This document shows positions 57,482 to 64,000 of a stretch of 64,000 nucleotides of DNA, piece by piece. Origin of the DNA: Hawksworthiomyces lignivorus (taxonomy: Eukaryota; Ascomycota; Sordariomycetes; Ophiostomatales; Ophiostomataceae); assembly GCA_002917075.1 (NCBI GenBank), contig NTMA01000049.1, forward strand, positions 1-64,000. Direction: 5' to 3'. The stretch's first letter is position 1. Every line of letters begins with the position of its first letter. Both the position numbers and the translations under genes were made by a program. The notes under the pieces are model-generated. The model saw only the letters and a list, made by a program, of their open reading frames with translations. It made no database searches and was not told the origin of the DNA.

Positions 57482-59083
57482 TTACAAGATTACTTTGGAT
57501 GCTACACTCAACAGCCACGCGGCATCTTGCCAGGTGCCCTCGTCTGCCTTTGGCGGCGGCGGCACACGATCCTCAGCTTGGTCGGCGGCGCCCTCGAAGC
57601 GGCCTGCCGATGCCCAGGATGGCCCTGGGCCACCCCAATGGTTCTTGCTTGCCGGCCCACGCCGCCGTCTCCGGCGAGCACCTTGCCGCCTGGTTGTCTC
57701 TCCGCTGCCTTCGGCACTCCCGCCAACCTCCTCGCCTTCCACCTCGTCGTCCTCATCCGCCTCTTCGTCGCCGTCTTCTTCTTCCTCTTCCTCGTCGTCG
57801 TCGTCATCATCATCGTCGTCGTCGTCATCATCCTCTTCATCGTCGTTCTCCTGCACCGAGAAGAGCGACCAGCCGAGCACGTTGCCTAGCCATGTGCCCA
57901 TGGCGCCGCCGGCCTTTTCGCGCTTGACTAGGCGCCGCACATGGTCCTCGTCCTCCTGGCTGGTGTCCCGCTGGTGCAGCTGGACGGCCTCGAGCTTTTC
58001 GTCTAGGTTGACAAAGTCTGGGCCGACACCGGGCGTCAGCCCGTCGGCGTATTCGTCGACACCGTTGCCGTCGACGTCGTCGTCGTAGCCGTTGTTCTCT
58101 CCGTAGCTGTAGCCCCCTCCGCTGTGGTTGTAGTGCGCGTCGTCCTCGGCTAAACCGGGATGGTGGTCAAAGTAGCCTGCGGCCACAGCGGCCGACGACG
58201 ACGGCTCGCCGCCGTGCTCCAACGGCGCGAAGAGATGCACGCGGCTGCCGACACGGCTACCGGCACGGCTGTGCGCGCGGCTGCCCAGCCGGCTGGCGGC
58301 GCGGCTCCCTGCGCGGCTTGCCGGGTGACTGAGAGCTTGCAGCTGCAGCTGCTGGTCGAGGCTGCCCCGCCGGCTACTCCCACCGTAGACGCTGCTGCTG
58401 CCGCCGGTGAGCCGTTCCAGGCGCGCACGCTCGCGGGCCAGCTCGCGCTCAAAGGCAGCGGCGCCCTCGGCCTCAGTGGCGTCGCGCAGCCCCGTCAGGC
58501 TGGTGGAGCTGGCGCGGGCGGCCAGCCAGCTCTGGCCCTTGGACTCGCGCGCCTCGCTGGTGACGAGCACGCCGGCGCGGAACAACCAGTCGTCGCCGTC
58601 ACCGCCGGCGGCCGCCGCTGCCCCATCGGCGCCTGTCTTGCGGCGTCGGTGGTTGTGGTGCTGAGAGGAGTGGCCATGAACCAGGTGAGTTGTAGAGCGG
58701 CTCTTGGGCAGTTTGCCACCGGCGCCGCCACTGCTGTCGCGCGTCTTTGTGCTGCTGTGGCCGTTGCTGCCGGCCCTGCCAGCAGCCGCCGCCTTTGCAG
58801 CCCGGCGGCCTTCGTGAGACTGCGAGCGGGAGGCGGAGTGGCTGACCGGCGGCGATTTGGATAGAAGCCGGGGGGTGGTTGGGGCAGACCGTCCCTGCAC
58901 ATATGTGTGTTGGTGGTAGCCGGCCGTCGGCGGAGCGGTGGCGGTGGCGGAGAAGTAGTCCTCGCCGTAGTCGTCGCGTAGCGGCAGGCGGGTGGTCAGA
59001 GGCGCGAGCGAGAGATGCTGGAGGTTGGCGGCGGACCGGTTTTTCCGGCGGGCCTGCTGCTGCTGGGAGTACGGCAGGTCCAT
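57482..59083 (-). CDS. DUF3984 domain protein
   Basis: Uncharacterised protein conserved in filamentous fungi; single exon, 533 residues from the ATG at 59083 (MDLPYSQQQQARRKNR). Order: a His/Ser/Ala-rich N-terminus with KSRSTTHLVHGHSSQHHNHR; the family core DDWLFRAGVLVTSEARESKG, QSWLAARASSTSLTG and a FERELARERARLERL helix at about 200-260. An Arg/Ser/Gly/Ala repeat tract follows (AGSRAASRLGSRAHSRAGSR), then an acidic and Tyr-rich part. Next is a hydrophobic patch (GTWLGNVLGWSLFSVQE) and a 40-residue Asp/Glu run. It ends WQDAAWLLSVASKVIL, a very characteristic terminus. The GSR repeats and the acidic run are low-complexity and probably length-variable. Its function is unknown; the charge layout would suit a nuclear or scaffold protein. 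Confidence 0.88.
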   Translation of the reverse strand: MDLPYSQQQQARRKNRSAANLQHLSLAPLTTRLPLRDDYGEDYFSATATAPPTAGYHQHTYVQGRSAPTTPRLLSKSPPVSHSASRSQSHEGRRAAKAAAAGRAGSNGHSSTKTRDSSGGAGGKLPKSRSTTHLVHGHSSQHHNHRRRKTGADGAAAAAGGDGDDWLFRAGVLVTSEARESKGQSWLAARASSTSLTGLRDATEAEGAAAFERELARERARLERLTGGSSSVYGGSSRRGSLDQQLQLQALSHPASRAGSRAASRLGSRAHSRAGSRVGSRVHLFAPLEHGGEPSSSAAVAAGYFDHHPGLAEDDAHYNHSGGGYSYGENNGYDDDVDGNGVDEYADGLTPGVGPDFVNLDEKLEAVQLHQRDTSQEDEDHVRRLVKREKAGGAMGTWLGNVLGWSLFSVQENDDEEDDDDDDDDDDDDDEEEEEEDGDEEADEDDEVEGEEVGGSAEGSGETTRRQGARRRRRRGPASKNHWGGPGPSWASAGRFEGAADQAEDRVPPPPKADEGTWQDAAWLLSVASKVIL

Positions 59084-60547
59084 TGTTATATTTTGTTTGT
59101 ATTTGACGTATTTATTGTGTTTTGTTGTGTTTTGTTGTGCTTTTTGTACTTGCTGGCAGGGTTTGGGGCAATTGCCAGTGGCGTGACAAGCGTGTAGAAA
59201 AAGGTCGTATAATAAAAGTAAAGCCAATAAATGTTCCCTTCGTTCTCTCTGCTGTCAACAATGGGATTGTGAATTCCCAAGGAGAGCACAAAGAGCGGAG
59301 GGCGCGTGATAGGATCAAGAGAAATTGTTGGGATTCGAGACCACAAGAGGCTGCCCCAGGTTGATTCTTATTTGTCCCTGTCCTGGTTTTTTGAGCTTTC
59401 GGAGCTGAAGGAGCAAGGAAATGCAAGGGAGGCGAGAGGAGAAGAACGTAAAAGGAGGGGACGCAATGCAACCGAGGAATGTTAGTCTGGGCTTCTGATA
59501 GGCGCCTGTGTTGCCGAAACGACTAGCAGTGGCCAACCAAGACCAGCCGTACCCTGTGCCCCAGACCCCAGACCAAGTGCGTAGGGAGCGCGGTAGTAGC
59601 CCCGAGAGGCTAGGGATAAGAAAAAAAACTGAAAATAGAGCTGCTAAGACGAGCTGCAGAGTCAGCAACGTCATACCAGGCTCTCAGGGTGCATCTACAT
59701 GGGCGGGTGTCCTGCGAGCAGATTTCGATGAAAAATGAAGACACCCTTTGGCTTAACCTCTTTTGTTTCGATATGATTCGATAATTGTAGACGAGGTGCT
59801 ACAAACAAGGGACCAAAAATCTAGAAGAATCCTGCTGATCTTTGGGTTGTGCTCATAAGACAGACGAGACTAGTACAGAAGTGCGTATCATGAACATCTC
59901 TTGTTTATCTGTAGTCTCTCGGCGCTCCGCATTTCGATTTATTGTCTCAAATAATAGGGCTCGCCGTTCTTCTCTGGGGTCTGATAGAGCGTTCTGCACG
60001 AAGACTGAACGTCTTTTAGGATGTGGCATATCGCATAGGCGTTGGCTCTATCGTTCTACTTGCTGAATGTAAGGCCTAGGTCTTTTATTGTGTGAGTCAT
60101 CAAGCCGTTGAATGTTAGTAGGACCTGTTTCATTCACTTTCTCAAAAGCTCTCAGGCTTCAAGTGAGGTCTCCATATACTGTGTACACTTGAAAATTTGG
60201 CACAGTATCCTTAGGAAACTGTAATAAGTCAAGGACAGCTAAAAGAAGCTCTCATAGAGGTTCCCCGCACAGTGCGTATTTTTGCAGGTGCTATCGCCAG
60301 AAGTGGCAGATGAATTTTTACTTGATATAATTTTCCATTGGGCTTATTTGCTCCTTCCGTATACGATCACAGCTCGCTCAGCTGGCAGGTGCCATACAGA
60401 AAAAGCTACTTGTGAAGCTGAAGTGTAAAATACTGCTTCTTGTTACAGGTTATAGAAATCCTTATTCACTTCTGCCTGCCTGGCTGGTCATTACGATTTC
60501 ACCCCGCCGCTCTACGGCTGTTCTTCACCAGCTGGTGGTCTTCTGCC
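59084..60547. other. Divergent promoter region DUF3984 gene / ELP1
   Basis: About 1.5 kb between divergent genes. Near 59100 there is a short TGTTTTGTTG-type repeat just upstream of the leftward gene. No gene seen. Confidence 0.55.
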
Positions 60548-63500
60548 ATGAGGAGCCTTCGCAACATCCGCTACGATGTGTGCCCGGACGCGGCTGACAT
60601 TACGGCGGCCTGTTGGGATGCTGGCCAGGATGACATTGTTGCAGCGTATGGGCCTACAGAATACGAACCCAAGGTGCGGCTGGTCCGCGTCGTGGATCAG
60701 AATCAGCTGTAAGCCACAGACCTGGTTGTTGTTATATGTATGCGAAGCCTGCAACCAATACTGACGGAAATGGGGTCGCGGGACACAGGACATGCCAAGA
60801 CATTGCTTCATGGGATGCGCTCAGTCCAAACCCGGACATGCCCGTGGACCGCGTCGTGAGCCTGCACTACTTTGGCGACCTGGCCACGACCTGCGTCGTC
60901 ATGGCAGGCGGCGACATTGTTATGGTGCGGGAGGCGTCTGAGGGCTTTGGCGGCGATGCCGTCCACATTGAGATCGTGGGCTCGGTCGATCCGGGCATCG
61001 CAGCCGCCTGCTGGTCTCCGGACGAGGAGGTTCTGGCGCTGGTGACGGCGGGCGGGGCGCTGCTACTGATGAGCCGCGGCTTTGAGACCATCGGTGAGAC
61101 GCCGCTGACGCCTGCTGACCTGGCGGCCTCCAAGCACGTCTCAGTGGGTTGGGGCAAGAAGGAAACGCAGTTCAAGGGCCGCGGCGCCGCGGCAGCGGCG
61201 GCGGCGGCGGCGGCAGCCTCGCGCACCCTGCGGGATCCCACCATCCCCGAGGTCGTCGACGAGGGCGCGCTCAGCCCGGCCGACGACGGCGCAGCCGTGA
61301 CGATCAGCTGGCGGGGTGACGGTGAGTTTGTCGCGGTCAACGCGGTCGAGCAGATCCTGGACGATACCACCGCCGCTGCGGATCCAGCAGGGGAGTCGGC
61401 ACCGCCGCCGACGAAGCGCCGCCGCGTGGTCCGCGTCTACAACCGCGAGGGCGTCCTCGACAGCGCCAGCGAGCCCGTCGACGGGCTCGAGAGCTGCCTG
61501 AGCTGGCGGCCAGCAGGCAACCTCCTGGCTGCCGTCCAGCGGAAGCCCGCCCGCCCGTCCTCTTCGTCTAACGACCTGTTCAATATTGTCTTTTTCGAGC
61601 GCAACGGCCTGCGCCATGGCGAGTTCGAGCTGCGCCTGCCCGTGAGCGCCGCCGCTGGCGCGGGTCCTGTCTCCCTGGAGTGGAACGCAGACTCGACCGT
61701 GCTCGCCGTCACGTACGCCGGCGCCGTGCAGCTCTGGACGATGGGCAACTACCACTGGTATCTGAAGCAGGAAGTCGCTACGCAGCAGCCGCAGCAGCCG
61801 CTGACGGTGTGGCACCCGGAGAAGGCGCTGCGCTTCCTCACTGCCGCGGCTGGCGGCCTCGTGAGCGCCGAGCACATCTTCGCTGTCGCGCGCGGCTCCG
61901 TCACCCCTCCCCACGACCACGGCGCCGTGGCAGTCGTCGATGGCAAAACAATCAAGCTGACGCCGTTCCGGTCCTGCAACATGCCGCCGCCGATGAGCCT
62001 CTTTGACCTTACTCTCCGTGCGACGGCCGTAGACGTGGCTTTTGCGCCCAACGACGAGGCCTTTGCTGTTCTCCATGCCGAAGGCATCGACATTTTTTCC
62101 TGGTCGTGGCCCACTCCTGGAAGGCGTCCTCCGCAGCCGCAGCTGGCAGCATCATTTTCGCATTCTGCGGATGAGAACCTTGCCAAGGCCATCCCTCTTC
62201 AGATTTGCTTTCTGCAGGACCAGCAGAGCAGCACCATCTGCGTTCTCTACTGGGATGAGACGACGCGCCTTTCGTCATTTAGCCTCGCCCTTGAAGCAGG
62301 TCAGCTGCAATATCTCACAACAGAACAAGTCCCGCGGGTCTCTGGCATTGTCCCATCGAGCCGGAGCTGGGACCTCTACACACAAGATTCACAGGGGGCA
62401 ATGTCCCAGCTCAACGCACACAACTCTGGTTCTTATTCATCCCTTGTGAAGTTGCCAAATCTGCTTCCATGGGCCGAAGTAGTCGAGATCGGTGAAGGGG
62501 CTGCGAATCTGGTTATTGGCCAATCCAGGAACGGCCATCTCTACGCCAACGATCGGCAGCTCGCCAAGAACTGCACATCCTTTGTTGTCACACCGGACCA
62601 TCTCGTTTTTACTACGAGTAACCACTTGCTGAAGTTTGTTCACTTGGCAGATGCCCACGGTAAGTCTTTGCCATACCGTCTTGTTGACCGCGAACTGATT
62701 GCTCGTATGTTGCTGACTCTGCCAAAGATCTCCAAGTTCCGATGGACGACCCAGAAACCGACGAGAGATGCAGAAGCATTGAACAAGGAGCAGTTCTCGT
62801 CACATCAATACCTTCCAATCTAAGTGTCGTCTTACAAATGCCTCGTGGCAATCTGGAGACCATCTTTCCTCGAGCCATGGTGGTTGCGGGAATTCGGAAG
62901 CTGATCGATGCGCTCGACTACCGCAGTGCCTTCGCGTTCTGCCGTACACAGCGCGTTGACATGAACATTCTCTACGACCACAAACCTGAGCAGTTTCTTT
63001 CTCATGTCAGCCAATTTCTTGACCAGCTGAAGGATGTCACTTCCATTGACTTATTTTTATCTTCCTTGAGGTGCGCTAGTCTTGTGACACATAAATTTTC
63101 TCTGGCTGAGTGAATAATTAACATTGTGTTCAGGGAAGAGGATGTGACCCAGACTATGTACAGAGACACAAAACATGTAAAGACCTCTAACACGAACGGG
63201 ACTGTAGCCCTGGCACAGCCATTTGGCAGGCCACAGCTGCCACGGGCGTCCTCATCTCCGCTGTCGTCTAAGGTGAACACTGTCTGCGACGCTGTTTTGA
63301 GCGGACTCTCTTCGCGGAAGACGACGAACCTGCAGAACATCATCACAGCACATGTATGCAAGGCGCCCCCGGCGCTGGACGACGGCCTGCGCGTTGTTGC
63401 ACAACTTCTCAAAGACGACACGAAGTTGGCAGAGCAGGCTGTGGAACACATCTGCTTCCTGGTTGATGTCAACCGGCTATACGACCATGCGCTCGGGTTG

Positions 63501-64000
63501 TACAATTTGGACCTGACGATGCTTGTTGCGCAGCAATCACAGAGAGACCCCAGGGAATACGTGCCTTTTATTCAAAGCCTACATGAGAAGACTGAACTGT
63601 GGCGCCGGTTTGCCATCGATGACCACCTGGAACGCTATGAGAAGGCCCTCGGCCATCTCCACGCCCTAGACGCCTTTGCCGATTTGCTAGAATACACCTC
63701 CAAGCACCGCTTGTTCAAGGTGGCGCTCGGATTGTTCCGATACGATTCGAAGCGGCTGGCCGCTGTTACCAATCTTTACGCAGGCTACCTCGAATCGCAG
63801 TCCGCTTTCCGCGAGGCTGGCCTAGCATACGAGTCGCTGGGAAATTTTACAAAGGCGGCGAGCTGTTACCAGTCTGCTGGTGTCTCTTGCTGGCGCGAAT
63901 GCATGTTTGCTGCGCAGAGCCAAGACCCAGCACCGTCTGAAGACGTCTTGAAAGAGCTCGCGTCGACGCTGGTCGACGCCCTGACCGAGTCGAGGGACTA
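60548..64000 (+). CDS. ELP1: Elongator complex protein 1, 5' part
   Basis: Scaffold subunit of Elongator, which adds the cm5 side chain to wobble uridines of tRNAs. Exons are 60548-60708, 60789-62659, 62728-63070 and 63134 onward. The frame is open to the window end, giving about 1080 of an expected 1300 or so residues. It starts MRSLRNIRYDVCPDAADITA. The WD40 propellers contain DIASWDALSPNP, VVSLHYFGDL, ACWSPDEEVLALVT, LRDPTIPEVVDEGALSPADD, VISWRGDGEFVAVN-type repeats and SCLSWRPAGNLLAAVQ. The IKI3 and TPR-like region follows from about 700: LETIFPRAMVVAGIRKLIDA, DYRSAFAFCRTQRVDMNILYD. An 11-residue Ala run (about 61189-61221) interrupts a conserved loop just before the LRDPTIPE block. Confidence 0.95.

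Noticed and set aside
61141..62076. 311-codon minus-strand frame
   Set aside because: Antisense shadow of ELP1 exon 2.

Overview
The window comes from a filamentous ascomycete (Pezizomycotina), most likely a Sordariomycete. The genes have short GT..AG introns with CTAAC/CTGAC branch points just upstream of the acceptor. The gene set is typical of this group: a NUC-2/PHO81 regulator with a degenerate phosphodiesterase tail, a DASH subunit Dad2, a fungal shugoshin, and DUF2293 and DUF3984 proteins. There is no bacterial-style operon, no CRISPR array, no recognisable transposon coding sequence and no rRNA; I found no convincing tRNA. Gene models below were spliced by eye from splice sites, reading phase and family resemblance.

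Layout. 1-1166 (-): 5' part of an alanine-glyoxylate aminotransferase, running off the left edge. 3613-4390 (+): Vps29 of retromer. 4905-7491 (-): shugoshin. 8023-8616 (+): Dad2. 10206-12540 (+): an uncharacterised basic protein with TPX2-like repeats. 13217-15404 (+): a membrane-anchored type-B carboxylesterase. 16031-17254 (-): a mucin-like single-pass sensor-type protein. 22588-25187 (-): a long single-pass membrane protein resembling the Skg6 family. 29002-31202 (-): DHX35-type DEAH RNA helicase. 32355-35466 (+): DUF2293 protein. 36226-38108 (-): CUE-domain (Cue5-like) protein. 39531-40433 (+): Vps20 of ESCRT-III. 43909-47945 (+): NUC-2/PHO81. 49753-50232 (-): Ypd1-type histidine phosphotransfer protein. 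57482-59083 (-): DUF3984 protein. 60548-64000 (+): Elp1, running off the right edge.

Themes. Shugoshin and Dad2 are divergent neighbours sharing a 531-bp promoter, and the next gene carries TPX2-like repeats, so 4.9-12.5 kb looks like a chromosome-segregation neighbourhood. Vps29, Vps20 and the Cue5-like protein act in endosomal or ubiquitin traffic. NUC-2, Ypd1 and the two membrane proteins are signalling or cell-surface genes, and most of these sit behind very long leaders. The leaders are pyrimidine-rich on the sense strand, which accounts for much of the non-coding sequence. The most unusual gene structure is nuc-2, whose start codon is split by an intron (AT|G).
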